A stretch of DNA of 64,000 bases from Dama dama (Eukaryota > Chordata > Mammalia > Artiodactyla > Cervidae): contig NC_083691.1 of NCBI RefSeq assembly GCF_033118175.1, positions 19,007,001 to 19,071,000 on the forward strand. Reading direction: 5' to 3'. The translations under genes and the position numbers were made by a program. A model generated the notes under the pieces. It was not told where the DNA came from. It made no database searches and saw nothing but the letters and a program-made list of their open reading frames with translations. Positions within the stretch are counted from its first letter, which is position 1. Each line of letters starts with the position of its first letter. This document shows, in pieces, positions 32,488 to 44,382 of this stretch.

Positions 32488-32895
32488 GGGTGTGTTGGTT
32501 AGCTGGGACTGTTGTAATAGAGCACCACAGATGGGCTGGCTGACGCAACATTTACTGTCTCTCAGCTCTGCAGGCCGGAAGTCCAGGGAGGGCTGGTACC
32601 TTCTGGGGATCAGGAGGGAGAATCTGCTCTGGGGCTCCCCCTGGCATCTGGAGGTTTGCTGGTTTCTTTGACTTGTAGAAGCATCACCGGGATCTTGGCC
32701 TTCATCTTCACATGATGCTTGCGCAGTGTGTATGTCTGTGTCCAATTTTCTCCTTTTTGTAAGGAACATGGTCCTGTTGGAGTAGCATCCACCTGACTCC
32801 AATATGACTTCAGCTTGACTAATCACATCTGTGATGACCCTGTCTCCAAATAGAGTCACCCTCTCAGGGACTGAGGGCAGGATTTCAGCAGATTT
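32488..32895 (-). mobile_element. MLT1 LTR (ERVL-MaLR)
   Basis: Antisense MLT1 in order: gtgttggttagctgggactg, gcaccacagatgggctggct, ctgcaggccggaagtccagg, cttcatcttcacatgatgct, ctgactccaatatgac and ctgtctccaaatagagtcac. Near full length, and no internal proviral sequence is attached. Confidence 0.82.
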
Positions 32896-33224
32896 CACAG
32901 AGACACATGCAACAGTAGCAGCAGGCAAAGATATGAGTCCATCTGCTCATGCTGGCGGCTCTGGGGCAGCAGTGGCCTGGGTCCAACAACATCGGGGCAA
33001 GCTCGGACGTGGCCCCAAACTGGCGCTGATGCTTCCTCATCTCTGCCTAGTGCCCGCTCTGCACCTCCAGCCTGGAAGTGGTAGCAGCTCTCTGGCCCCT
33101 TGGTCACACCCCCTCCCCTTCTCTCGGTTACCCCTTCTCACACCTTTGTCATGAGCTCCTTGAATTAAATTCCTCTTCGCTTGAAATATTTAGTGAGGTT
33201 TCTGTTTCCTGACTGGCCTCTGAT
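32896..33224. other. unclassified sequence
   Basis: No confident call. The end (gaattaaattcctcttcgct ... gtttctgtttcctgactgg) could be another old LTR-like or MER end. Confidence 0.35.
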
Positions 33225-34915
33225 TGATATGTACACCAAACAGCAGTTCAGAGAAACACAAATAGATCTAGAATGCAGAGCTCAAGAGGTTGTCTGTGTG
33301 TGTGTGTGTTGATTCTAAAATTTGCATGGGGATGCATTGGACCAAGAAAAACTAAATGATTTTAAAGAGCAATAACAAAACAGAGAATTTAGACTACCAG
33401 ACTTCAAGATTTATTATGGTGCTACAGCATTTAAGACAGCTCGATAATTGCCAAGGATAGACACATAGATCAGCGGGGCAGAACAGAGAATCCAGACACA
33501 GACTGGCACACACTGGGTCCACTTGATTTTTCGCAAAGGTGAAAGTCTAGCGCAGTGAGGGCAAGGGTGGTCTTTTCAGTAAAACGTGTTGGGGATTATT
33601 AGGTACCCATTCAGGAAAAAAATGAACTGTGATCACTACTTCGTGCCATACACAGATGCCAATTCCAGATGGATTGTAGACACATTTTTTCAACACAACT
33701 TTTCTAAAAAGGAATATAGGAGAATATCTTCATGATCTTGGGGTAGGCAAATATCTTAAGACACAGAAAGCACTAACCTTAAAAGAAACAGTGATAAATT
33801 ATACAGCATTAAACTTAAGAACATCTGTTCAAAAAAAAACACAAAGCAAAGCACAGAATGGGAGAAGAAATTTGCCACACGTATGTTTGACGTGAGACTT
33901 GAATTCTGAATATACGCCTTCAAATAAATAAGACAGACGACCCAATAGAAAACCTTGAACAGACACTTTACAAAAGAGCACATTCACATGTGTAATAAAC
34001 CTACTAGAGCACTCAACTTTATTTATTAGTCACAGGGAAATAGAAATTAAGACTACAATGAGATACAGCTACACACTCACAAGAATGACTGAAGTTAAAA
34101 AGTCGACAATTCCAAGTGCAGAAATGAAGCAAAGTTAAAGTTGCTTAGTCATGTCCGACTCTTTAAGACCCCATGGACTGTATAGTCCATGGAATACTCC
34201 AGGCAAGAATACTGGAGTGGGTAGCCATTCCTTTCTCCAGGGGATCTTCCCAACCCAGGGATCGAACCCAGGTCTCCCACATTGCAGGCAGATTCTTTAC
34301 CAGCTCAGCTACCAGGGAAGCCCAAGAATACTGGAGTGGGTAGTCTATCCCTTCTCCAGTGGAAATGATGTGGACTAATTGAAACACTCAGATTGTTGGT
34401 GGGTGTTTTCTGGCAGCATAAATCAAGCTGGTATAAATACCCCCTTTAATACAGCAAGAAGACTCCTGGTTACACATTCAACAGCTGTGCGTACCCAAGT
34501 TCACCAAAACACATGTGCAAGACTGCTCACAGCAGCAATATTCACACTAGCCCGGGACTGGAAGTGATCCAATGTTCACCAACAGAATGGGTAAGTTACG
34601 GAGTATTATTTGACGGAACACTCCACAGAATGAGAACCAGCGAACTGCGTCCACGTGCAGCAGTGTGGATGATTGCATTCAAGTGCAAAAATGGGCAATG
34701 CTGATCTGTCATCTTAGCAGCCAAGATAGCGTTTACCTTTGGAAAGGGGCACTAAGGGAGTTCTGGGGGTTCTGGCAAGGTTTTATTTCTTGATCTGGTG
34801 AGTGGTTCTAAAGTCTGCTCACTTTGTGAAGATTCACTGAGCTGAACTAAATTTCATACTTTTTCAAACAAGATTACACTTGCAGTTTACGCTCTGTCAA
34901 ACTCTTTTAAATTTT
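33225..34915 (+). mobile_element. old L1 ORF2 end and 3' UTR, sense
   Basis: Landmarks in L1 order: tttgcatggggatgcattgg, agactaccagacttcaagat, gacacatagatcagcggggc, gaaatagaaattaagactac and attgttggtgggtgttttct, then gcaatattcacactagcccg and gcaaggttttatttcttgat. All frames are broken. A (TG)n run lies at about 33294-33310. Interrupted by a reverse Bov-tA. Confidence 0.82.
34130..34361 (-). mobile_element. Bov-tA SINE with partial duplication
   Basis: Minus-strand Bov-tA to ctcagctaccagggaagccc (34302-34321), followed by a second partial copy, aagaatactggagtgggtag. This is the known internal-duplication form. Flanked by gaaatgaag (34121-34129) and gaaatgatg (34362-34370). Confidence 0.9.
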
Positions 34916-36282
34916 ATACACAAACTAAAACTCCAAGTGGTCGCGTGAATGACAGAATTGAAGTGACTTGAATTCCACGTCTCACTTTTGAAAATCACCC
35001 GGGTCCACCCCACACCAGGAGCCCTCCTGCCCTCCTCCCCCATTCCCCCTTCCCCACACCAACACAAGTGGACCCCCAACAAGCAGAGCCAAGCTCTGCT
35101 CCCCTCCTTCCTGCATAGCACTGTCTGGGCAGGGAGTCCCCAGGCCCTGGGTAGTCTGGAAGTGGGGGGGTGTGGGGGGCAGACTCTGAGCGGGCAGTGC
35201 CTTCAGCCCTGCATGCCTGGCAGAGGCCAGAAGTGGGAGGGTCCCTGATGGTCAGGATCCCGGGGCAGTAGTGAGGGACCCCAGGCTAGTGACTGGCCTT
35301 GGGCCAGTGCAAGGCACTCAGCCCTTTTTCTTAAAGGTGAACCCCCTCAAAAGAGGGATAGAAGAGGGAGGCAGCACCTCCCTTGAGGAATTCTGGCCGT
35401 GAGTGTGGCACCGTCGGGAGGGACTGTGCCTCTAGGTGCAGGTGGGCTGGCCGGGCCTTCCTGGCTTCTCCCACCTTGGCCCGGGGAACACCTTTGGCCA
35501 CTGTGGCGGAAGGCGGTGTCCGAGTTCAGGGCAGGCCTCTAAAGGGGTCTCCACAGCTCTCTGCCTCTCGCCAGGCCAAATGGCTTGAGCTTCAAGTCCT
35601 TAGCACCCAACACAGAAACCTCTTAGACTTTGCTCGTGTGTGGGGGGGCCAACCTAGAGTCCCCAGGGCAGGGCTGGTTCCTGTTTGGCCTCTTCACTGC
35701 AGGCCCAGGAAGACGAAGTTCCTCTTGGCTGGAAGATGTTCTTCCCAGCTGAGCCCCAAGGGGAAGGAGAACCCCTGCTATGTCAGAATAGGCCAAGGCC
35801 CTTTCGATGCACCGGGATAATGATCCCCCCCCGCAGCCCCCCGCCACCCAGAGACACCACAAGGCCGGAGACGAGGGACCACATGAGGAAAGGAGGAGAC
35901 CAGAGGACAGAGGCCCACAGACTGGCTGGCAGGACATTTCCACTCAGTTCTCTGAGCCTCGGAGCAATTTGCCCTGGACGGTAAATGTTGCGGTACCTCT
36001 GCAGTATGGAGGTGCAGTTGAGACCTCTGCTTCGTTTTCTAAGATGTCATCTGTTTCTGAGCAATCTGGGATAACATCTTCTTTTCTTTGGGCTTTGGTT
36101 TCCTCATCTGTCAGAGGAAGGTTGTAAGACCTTGATGTCTCCCTCCAGTATTACTGGGAAATACTGCTTTTCTGGGGAAGAAATAAACAGCCCATGCAAA
36201 GACATAAAATTTCTTATCCACATATGAGCACGTCCAAATATGTCCTGTGACATCTAGGGTGTCTCAATATATTTGCTATTGT
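34916..36282. other. unique GC-rich sequence
   Basis: No gene recognised. Frames at 35383-35820, 35623-35943 and 35685-36127 overlap on both strands. A weak MIR core (ggtttcctcatctgtcagag) is at about 36095-36115. Confidence 0.45.
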
Positions 36283-36494
36283 TGTTCAGTCACTCAGTCG
36301 TGTCCAACTCTTTATGACCTGGTGGACTGTAGCCCACCAGGAGCCTCTGTCCATGGAATTTTCCAGGCAACAATACTAGAGTGGGTTGCCATTTCCTCCT
36401 CCAGGGGATCTTCCTGACCTAGGGATAGAACCTGCATCTCTTATGTCTCCTGCACTGACAGGTGAGTTCTTTACCACTAGCACCAGCTGGGAAA
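36283..36494 (-). mobile_element. Bov-tA SINE
   Basis: Minus-strand: ttgttgttcagtcactcagt to the head end accactagcaccagctggg. Confidence 0.92.
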
Positions 36495-36501
36495 AAATGT
36501 A

Positions 36502-36521
36502 TACACACACACACACACACT
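36502..36521 (+). repeat. (CA)n microsatellite
   Basis: About nine CA units between the Bov-tA and the L1. Confidence 0.95.
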
Positions 36522-36524
36522 TGT

Positions 36525-36960
36525 AAAAATATTTTTCCATTATGGTTTATCATAGATATTGAACATATTTCTCTGTGTTATATAGTAGGACCTTGCTGTT
36601 TATCCATTTTATATACCAAAAACTTATATCTGCTAACCCCAACCTTCCACTCTATCCTTCCCCAAACCCCTCCCTTTTGGCAGCCACCAGTATATTCTCT
36701 ATGTCTGTGATTCTGCTTCTGTTTAAGAGATAGGTTCGTTTTTCATTTGTGTCATGTTTTAGATTCCACATATAAGTGATATTGTATGGTATTTTTCTCT
36801 TTCTGACCTAACTTCACTTAGTACTGTGGTAATCTCTAGCTACATCCATGGTGCTGGTCTTTTTCATGGCCGAGTAGTATTCTGTTGTATATAGGTACCA
36901 CATCTTCTTGATCTATTCATCTGTCAATGGTCTTGGTTATTGTAAAGCATTCCAGCTCTT
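36525..36960 (-). mobile_element. L1 3' UTR, antisense
   Basis: ctgtgttatatagtaggacc, ttgctgtttatccattttat, gatattgtatggtatttttc and gccgagtagtattctgttgt are antisense L1 3' landmarks in order. Confidence 0.85.
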
Positions 36961-38699
36961 AACTCTTTATTTCGTGGAGAAACAGCCGTTCTCCTAACAT
37001 GCATTTCCATCATGGGAGAATTCCTGGGTGCATACCTGTCTACTACCCCAGGTGACACCAGAGCAGCCTGGGCTGGTCATCCTGTCTGGCCACAGGGGAC
37101 ATTCACGTTTTCATTCAGAGAATGTGGAGGTGATGCTCTGTTCTATCTCAGCACCGCCCCGCCTGCTTCTTCATCTGAAGGAGTGAAGCCTTTCATCTAA
37201 TTTTGTCACCAATACTAAATGGCCTTTCTATATTTTGACGCACTGAATCACCATGTCCGAATGTGTTCCATTATTTATGGCGGCTCATGTTCAGGCGTGG
37301 TGAATCATGGCCATGTTCTGAGGCCCTGTCTCCTGGAGAGAGCCCCCCTTTCTTCTCTCGCTCACCCTTCTTTGAAGCTGGACCCCTGGGCACGGGGTTG
37401 CGCTGTGGGTGGGTGGGAGGATGGCGGCGCTGCCTGCCGGGAGCCCTGCAAGGGGTGGAAATGCAGATGAAAGGGAAGTCCTGGAATCCCCCAGGCCTGT
37501 GAGCCCACATATCCCTACACAGCAGACAAATGAATGGCAACAAGATTCTGCAGGAAAAAGAGCATCCCTCTGCTCCCGTCTCCATGGCAGCGGGGACCAA
37601 GAGTACATAAGCATGCTCTGCTCTGAGCCCCGTGATGCTGGGAAACAGCCCAGCTGCAGCCACTCATCTGCCCTGTGACTGCCCAGTTCCACCCCGGGGC
37701 CCAGGGTCGTGAGGCGACTCTCTGGGGAGGTTTGACCTTCACACCTCTAGAGTGCCGGTCCCCTCAACTTCCGGCCCCGCCGCCCTGGGACGGCCTTCCC
37801 TGGGATCCTAGGTCCCTCACATGCCCACAGCCTCCACCTGGAGACCAGGGCCGTACGGGAGGCAGGGTGAGGGCCCAGCAGTCTCTGAGCCCCTCTGGGC
37901 CTTGGCTGGACACTGACCAGGTCTGAGGAAAGTTGATCCTATGCCTGACGAGCCTGTGAAATGCCCTCACCCTCCAGCACCTCTTTTCATTTGTTTTTGC
38001 CTCCATGTCCTCCTCGAGGAAGCTCCTTGGGGCTCTAGACTGGGGCCGGGCCTCCCTGTCCCCTCTGTTCCTGCTCGCCTGTCACCGTCAGTCTGGGTCT
38101 GCCTCCCCTGTTAGACTGGGAGCTTGCACGTAAGGGCCCTGTGCCTCAGGGCCTAACAAGTCAGCCTGGGTCCCCCCCAGGTCGTAAGCCGGTCACTCAA
38201 GTCAGCCTGGTTCTTCTAGAGCAGGTTTCCCACCCTGGAGTGCCTGGCCTGCAAGGCTTTGGCCAAGCTGCCCGTCACCCCCAGCCAGGGCATGGGGACA
38301 GGACCCGGCAACTCAGGAGAAGGCCGTCCTGATGGGAAGGGGGGCTCTGGCCGTGCGGCTTGTGCCTGCCATGCTGGCCCCTCCTTGCAAGATCCTGGCC
38401 CCGCCTGCCCGCCCCAGGCAGCTTCTCCTTCAGCTGTGCTTCTCCGAGGACCTGGGCCTTGCAGCGCATGGCAGGACTGTCAATGCTGAGGAGCCCAGGC
38501 ACTCGGCAGGGCCTTGGACATCCGCCTGATGTCACCCAGGTGCACCTGCTTAGGGGTGAGTGTTGCTGAGCACCAGCCCCTCCTCTGAAAGTGTGTTGGG
38601 GGCTGAGGCATCTCCCAGGACCACCCACTGTTTATGACCCCTCAGGAGGGTTCCAAGGCCACCATGCTTGGCCTCCATACACACCATCTCCTGTAACAT
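36961..38699. other. unique sequence, GC-rich right part
   Basis: No gene or repeat recognised. Domainless frames overlap on both strands. Confidence 0.45.
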
Positions 38700-38850
38700 G
38701 TGCCAAAGTGCAGTGAAACGGGTGTTGTGTTTCTGTTTCCAGACGAGGAAAGCAAGGCACAGAGAAGTTAGGACCCAGCATCCCAAGGGATGCAGGAAAC
38801 AGAGTTGGGGTTCAAGCCCATCTCCCTCTGTCTCTGGAGTGAGGCCCATG
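38700..38850 (-). mobile_element. MIR SINE
   Basis: ctgtttccagacgaggaaag, gcacagagaagttag and cagagttggggttcaagccc follow antisense MIR order. Confidence 0.75.
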
Positions 38851-38880
38851 TCAGCTCCCATAGGAGCTTTTTGTGGATGA

Positions 38881-39168
38881 TCTTCCAGGTGGCTCAGACG
38901 GTAAAGGATCCGCCTGCAATGCAAGAGACGTGGGTTCAATTCCTGGGTCAGGAAGATCCCCTGGAGAAGGGCATGGCAACCCACTCCAGTATTCTTGGGT
39001 TTTCCTGGTGGCTCAGGTGGTAAGGAATCTGCCTGTGATGCAGGAGATATGGGTTCAATCCATGGGTAGAGAAGATCCCCTGGAAAGGGGCATGACCTGG
39101 AGAATCTCCACGGACAGAGGAGCCTGGAAGCTATAGTACATGGGGTTGCAAAGAGTCAGACACGACTG
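38881..39168 (+). mobile_element. Bov-tA SINE with duplicated head
   Basis: A head plus half body (38881-38997), directly followed by a second head (ttttcctggtggctcagg) and complete body ending gtcagacacgactgg. An internal duplication variant, or one Bov-tA inserted in another. Confidence 0.9.
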
Positions 39169-39204
39169 GTCTCTGCTGAGACATCACAAAGCCCTAGCGT
39201 AGTG

Positions 39205-39330
39205 CTCTTACTGTTTCTGAGTCACAGATGAGGAAGCTGGAGCTCTGAGAGGCTAAGTGATTCATTCAGTGTCACACAGCTGGACAGTGGTGGGCATGGG
39301 ACCCCTCCCAGTCCGGCTGGCTGGAACTCT
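39205..39330 (-). mobile_element. MIR SINE
   Basis: gtcacagatgaggaagctgg, gagaggctaagtgattcatt and gtcacacagctggacagtgg, antisense MIR core. Confidence 0.82.
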
Positions 39331-39949
39331 GGCTATGCCCTCTGCTGCCTCCTGCTAGCCGAGCACTTACAGGCCTTGTCCTCCGGCCACCAGCCTCAGG
39401 AGGGCCTCCATCCAGTCCTTGGATGGACTTGGCATCACTTGATGAGCTGCCTCTTCCTTCAGAGGGAGCCCCTGGCCTCTCTGGAAGAAGTTAAGCCCTC
39501 CCCGATGAATCTTGAGCACGGCCTTCCCCACCGCCAATGGCAGGACTGAGGTCAGGCTGTGTCAGGCGTGGGCTTCAGTAGAGGAGAGAGGCTGGGCCTT
39601 TGAGCCATTTCTGTGGGTTTTCCTATTGAGCCATTGTTCACATTAGGGTGAGGCGGCCAGGCTTTGGATAATTACTGGTTTTGCAGATCAGCTGAGCGCG
39701 AAGGAGAAGTCTGCTGTTGGTAAACAGTTTGGCAATTTGAAGAGCAAAGGCTTGTGTGAGCCTGGAGGATGCCAGGCCGCTCCTCTGGTCGCGCCGGGCA
39801 AGGAAGCCAGCGTCTGGAGTGGGAGGAGGGCTGGCAGGGAGGGGGTGATGGAGGCGGTGGAGTTGGACTCAGTGCTGGGTGGCAGTCTATGCTGGTTCTG
39901 CAGGGTCTTGCCCCTGGGCTGTGGTCCAACAGGAGAAAGTCATGTTGGC
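39331..39949. other. unique sequence with candidate regulatory block
   Basis: No gene recognised. The block 39628-39730 is repeat-free and motif-dense (listed separately). Confidence 0.45.
39628..39730. promoter_or_regulatory. candidate enhancer-like motif cluster
   Basis: Within 100 bp: a SOX-type CATTGTT (39632-39638), a homeodomain-type ATAATTAC (39668-39675) and a FOX-type GTAAACA (39720-39726). Such clusters occur by chance at some rate, so this is only a candidate. Confidence 0.3.
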
Positions 39950-40254
39950 ATGTCCTAAAACAGAGTGAAACACCGCTTCACACCCTCTAGGGCGGCTTTC
40001 ATAGAAAAAGGGAGCTCAAGTGTCAGCCAGGATGTGGAGAAGCTAGAGGCCTTGTGCTGATGGGAGCATGGTCTCGTGCAGCTGCTGTGGAAAACTGTAT
40101 GGTGGATTCTCAAAACATTCAGTATAGACTGAGCGAAGGCTCCAGCAATTCCACTTCTGAATAATACCACAGAGAATGGAAAGCAGGGACTCTGAGGGTT
40201 ATTGGTACACCCATGTCTGTAGCAGCATCATTCACGATAGTCAAAAGGTAGAAG

Positions 40255-40333
40255 TGTCATGTTGATAAATGGCAGAAACCAACACCATAATGCAAAGCAA
40301 TCATCCTCCAATTAAAAACAAATAAATTTCTTA
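40255..40333 (+). mobile_element. 79-bp ruminant L1 3'-tail insertion
   Basis: ggcagaaaccaacaccataa ... catcctccaattaaaaa is the terminal part of the same ruminant L1 3' UTR seen at 792-900 (reversed). Flanked by aaaaggtagaag (40243-40254) and aaaaagtagaag (40334-40345). The site before the first copy (TC/AAAA) fits L1 endonuclease preference. Confidence 0.85.
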
Positions 40334-40545
40334 AAAAAGTAGAAGCAAGCCCAGTGTCCATCAGTGGATAAAGGGATAAACAATATGTGGCATACACGTG
40401 GAATATTATTCAGCCAGAAAAAGGAAGAAAATCCTGATGTTTGCTACAACTTGAATAAACCTTGAGGACATTATGCTAAGTGAAATAAGCCAGTCACAAG
40501 AACACAAGTACTGCATGATTCTACTTCTATGGGGTTCCTTTTGAT

Positions 40546-40728
40546 TTCTTGGTGGCTCAGCTGCCTGCCAATGCAGGAGAACCAGGTTCAATCCCTGGGT
40601 CGGGAAGATCCCCTGGAGAAGGGAATGGCTTTCCCACTCCAGTATTCTTGCCTGGAGAATTCCATGGACAGAGGAGCTTGGTGGGCTATGGGGTCACAAA
40701 GAGTCAGACATAGCTGAGGGACTGACAT
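40546..40728 (+). mobile_element. Bov-tA SINE nested in L1
   Basis: tttcttggtggctcagctgc to gagggactgacattttca. The head lacks its middle part. Confidence 0.92.
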
Positions 40729-40972
40729 TTTCAGAGGAGTCATCTTCATGGAGACAGGAAGCAGAAAGGTGTTTGCCCGGGGCTGGAGTGAAGGGCCAAT
40801 GGGGAATCACTGTTTAATGCACAGACTTCCATTTGGGAAGATAAAGCTCTGGAAATAGACGTGGTGATCTTACAGCAATGTGAACGCACTTAATGCCACT
40901 GAAATGTGCACTTAAAAATGATTAAAATGGGCAACTTCACGTTAGATATATCTTACCACAGTAAAAACAAAA

Positions 40973-41699
40973 TGCCACAGTACTCGGGTGGGGGTCTGGG
41001 AGCACAAGCCTGCTACGGAAACACAGCAACCAGGCCATAACCCATTCCCCCTCCCCAAAAGGCACATGGAGGGTGGGGGTGGGGAAACAGGTCCCAGTAA
41101 CAGATATCAGTAGTGAGGACGGATCAATTCATTAATAATCGCAGCAAGCCTTGACGGCAGCTGATCATACATCTGCTGCCTCTGAGACCTGGGTCTTGGC
41201 CCACTTTAGGCATCCCCCAACCCCAGCAGACAGTGCAGGCAAGGATGTACCAGGCAGCGGAGTCAGCGGGCCCTGCCTGCCTCTGGGGACACAGCAGGCT
41301 CCCTGCAGGGGATTTTTGCCTTTCCCATTAGGCCTCCATCAATAGCGCAAGTAATTTCAGGTTTGGCTGAGAAAAATTCACTCAATCAGCCGGCGTCTAT
41401 CATTTCCAGTAATGACTGTGTTCTGCTCTCGCTGCGAGGTGCCCTGAAGCACTTATTTTCTTGAACTCGAGAACAGCTGTGGGCTGGCTTGTGTGGGTCC
41501 CATTCCAGGGGTCACCGCTTCGGCCTCTTTCTCCTACAGGAATTTAGCCATCAGTGCCGGGTGAACCAGGGCTCGTCCTGGGGTCTGTATCCCGAGACAA
41601 CTGCTCAGCTGTTAGGTCAGAAGCTGGCTTGTCACCTGTGGCCTCCCTCTGAGGAGGGGCTTCATCAGGGTGATGATGGTGAGCATGGCAATGACCCCT
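40973..41699. other. unique sequence
   Basis: Repeat-free; contains the candidate regulatory block 41110-41460. No gene recognised. Confidence 0.45.
41110..41460. promoter_or_regulatory. candidate regulatory block
   Basis: Two AT-rich motif patches, caattcattaataatcgc (about 41125-41142) with an E-box CAGCTG (41158-41163), and ccatcaatagcgcaagtaat with cagtaatgac (41335-41415), in otherwise GC-rich unique DNA. Candidate conserved non-coding element, by appearance only. Confidence 0.3.
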
Positions 41700-41860
41700 T
41701 TCAGGGGTACAGTCCTTTACAGTTTATGCTGCCTGTTCCCAATTGATAACCGAGTTTCATCTTCACAGCCACACGGGGGTTCAAGGACTGCCCTGGTTTT
41801 CCAGGTGAGGTTCAGAGAGAGTCAAGAAATGTGTCACCCAGTGGGTCACCAGTACAAGCC
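41700..41860 (-). mobile_element. possible MIR SINE
   Basis: cctttacagtttatgctgcc, catcttcacagccacac and gaggttcagagagagtcaag resemble antisense MIR; degraded. Confidence 0.45.
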
Positions 41861-41870
41861 ACAATCCATG

Positions 41871-42072
41871 GAGCCTTCCCAGGTGGCTTGGTGGTAAAGA
41901 ATCCGATTCTAAAGCAGGTTCAATCCCTGGGTTGGGAAGATCCCCTGCAGAAGGAAACGGCTATCCACTCCAGTATTCTTGCCTATGAAATCCCATGGAC
42001 AGTGGAGCCAGGGGGGCTGCAGTCCCTGGGTTTGCGAAGAGTTGGAGACGATTTATCAACTAAACAATACCA
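41871..42072 (+). mobile_element. Bov-tA SINE
   Basis: ggagccttcccaggtggctt to gagttggagacgatttatca, with a deletion in the head. Confidence 0.92.
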
Positions 42073-42837
42073 CCACCACTCCTATATGACTGACTCTAGG
42101 ACAGAGCTCGCTTCATCCACTGCAATGAGATTTAGTGGCTTGGTCCTTCTGTTCTCCACAAAACAGTGTGACTCCAGCGTAATAAGGGGGCTAGAGGTGC
42201 AATGGACGGGATGGGATGGGATGGAGGCACAAACTGAAGGGCCCTGAGTGTGGAAGGAAGGTCGGGTTGGATGGATGACTCCCCTCCCCGCCACTATCGC
42301 AGGACAGATCCCAGGGCTGTAAGTCATCTTGCTCAGGCCAAGGGGCTCAGGGCCAGGGATTACAACAATGGTGGATCAATTTGTGTTGGCTCCAACAGGG
42401 TGAAAACGAGTGACTCCTGAGACACAATCAAGTGAGTTTCTGGTAGAAGCTGATGTCACAGAGGGGGCCCATCGAAGCCAGTGCTGGGGACTCTTGGGGA
42501 GGATGCTAGATGGAGCATGTTGACAAGCTTACCCTGGCAGAGGGCAGCCAGCAACCGGTCCTGCACTGTCCTCAAGGGCTGGGGTCAGCAGAGCTGACCA
42601 CCTCATTTGCACAGACCAGGGCAAGCTGGAAGGATTTCACAAGTTCCCTTGACTTCCAGGACCTGGGTTGAGAATGACTAAGCTGTTGTGTTGACTCATG
42701 CCCGAGACTGATCCAGGGTTGGGGTGGGGAGGGGGAAGAGTTGCTAAAAGCCTCCTGCTTGACAGTACTGGAACCCCCTTTGTCTTTTGAGGACCTGTCC
42801 CTCACCACTCACAGTTCTTATATTCTGTCCAGAATGG
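42073..42837. other. unique sequence
   Basis: No gene recognised. A short (GGATG)n run is at about 42210-42225. Confidence 0.45.
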
Positions 42838-43225
42838 ACCCACACTCCTAGCCCCGAGGTGCTCCAGAGGTGGGCATGAAACTGGGTCTGGCCAACTAGA
42901 ACCTCTACTTCCTGGGTCAAGGTGGCAGGGACCCAAGGCGGGGCTGGTGGGGCCAAGGCCTATCCCTCCCCTGGGGTCACTGAGGGGGTTAATAAAAGGC
43001 TGGTGATGCCAGCAGTCACCTTTACCATCACAGAGAATGGAAGCCACTGCCAAGCGGGGCAGCTGACAAAGACCAACATACAGATGCCCTTCTCTTGAGA
43101 CCCCTGATCCAGCCAAGGTCTGAATCCAAGGCCCCTCCCGCCCCCCACACTCCCAGAGCCAATAAATCCCCTCTTCTGCTTTAACTAGATGGAGCTGGTT
43201 CCTGTCGCTAGCAACCAAAAGTGCT
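42838..43225 (+). mobile_element. ancient mammalian repeat, class unassigned
   Basis: gaggtgctccagaggtgggc, ctggtctggccaact-type text, ccaataaatcccctcttctg (with AATAAA) and ggttcctgtcgctagcaacc recall a known dispersed mammalian element whose name I cannot fix. A related end occurs reversed at 57240. Confidence 0.5.
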
Positions 43226-43888
43226 TCAACTAAAAATACACTAGGTATTTTAACTTCTTTAAACCTTGCTCTAAATTATGTATTGCTCTTTTTAAATATA
43301 ATCATTAGTGGTTGGTAATAATTTATCTTCAGGTCTTTTAATAAAATGTTCTGCTTCATAGAAAACCCTAATTGAGTGGAGAAGCATTTAATAAAGGTGG
43401 CCTTGCTCTGACATGCCCTGGGGAAGACTTGCCGGTAGAGAAGGCTTTGCCAGCCCTTCTTGTAGCCATCACAAGTGCCTGCAGGGAAATAAAAGGCCCT
43501 TGAAAGCTGACCTCACAGGCTGGTTACCGCAGATGATGTACCAAGGAGACTGGAAGCCCACTTGGAGGGCTGTGGGATAGGCGACCTTGGCCCAGCAGGA
43601 GGGAAGGAATGGGTTCAGCTCTGTGTCTTAAGCAGTCCCCTGGATCAGGTACCACGCTGGGCCCCTTAGATTCATCAGGTATGTTCATGCCCAACATCTA
43701 GGCTTCAGGTACTTGTCATTGTCCTCATCTTGCTGCTGAAAACAAGAGGCTGGGACCCCACTGAGAACCCCCCTTCTCAGGAAGTCAGCAGCCATTTAAC
43801 TTTTGCTATGTATCACTGGGAGGTGTCTGAAGCAGGAGAGTTTTGGATCCGTCTTGCTGGAACCAAACTTTAATCTTCAGAGCCAAAC
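43226..43888. other. unique sequence, AT-rich at left
   Basis: No gene or repeat recognised. 43240-43400 is AT-rich with several TAAT-type words. Confidence 0.45.
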
Positions 43889-44328
43889 TATGGTTTTCTA
43901 ACAGTCATGTACGGATGTGAGACCATAAAGAAGGCTGAGTGCCAAAGAATTGATGCTTTTGAACTGTGTGTTGGAGGAGATCTTGAGAGTCCCTTGGACA
44001 GCAAGGAGGTCAAACCAGTCCATCCTAAAGGAAATCAGTCCTGAATATCCACTGGAAGGACTGCTGCTGAAGCTGAAGTTCCAATACTTTGGCCACCTGA
44101 TGTGAAGAACTGACTCATTGGAAAAGACCCTGATGCTGGGCAAGATTGAAGGCGGGAGGAGAAGGGGACAACAGAGGATGAGATGGTTGGATGGCATCAC
44201 TGACTCAATGGACATGAGTTTTTGAACAAACTCCGGGAGATGGTGAAGGACAGGGAAGCCTGGCGTGCTGCAGTCCATGGGGTCGCAGAGTCTGACTCAA
44301 CTGAGCGATTGAGCAACAACCACCACCA
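43889..44328 (+). mobile_element. 5'-truncated BovB LINE
   Basis: From the last coding segment (gtcatgtacggatgtgagac) through the 3' UTR to gagcgattgagcaacaacca. About 0.44 kb; coding part negligible. Confidence 0.94.
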
Positions 44329-44382
44329 GTGGTTAGGATCTCACATGCTGCATGGTATGGCCGAAAAAAAAAAAAAAAAAAT
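44329..44382 (+). mobile_element. CHR-type SINE tail
   Basis: gtggttaggatctcacatgc, gcatggtatggcc, then an A18 run: ends of a CHR-type SINE with its centre deleted. Confidence 0.6.

Larger units (their letters stand above)
39950..40972 (+). mobile_element. L1M-like element, sense, twice interrupted
   Basis: cagccaggatgtggagaagc, gaattatt-type gtggaatattattcagccag, gcaattccacttctgaataa and catgattctacttctatgg, then after the SINE gtttgcccggggctggagtg and aaatgtgcacttaaaaatga. ORF2 end and 3' UTR, all frames broken. Confidence 0.85.

Noticed and set aside
32274..32543. Short hydrophobic plus-strand frame as a secreted peptide
   Set aside because: It runs into the MLT1 LTR and has no supporting splice, promoter or homology evidence.
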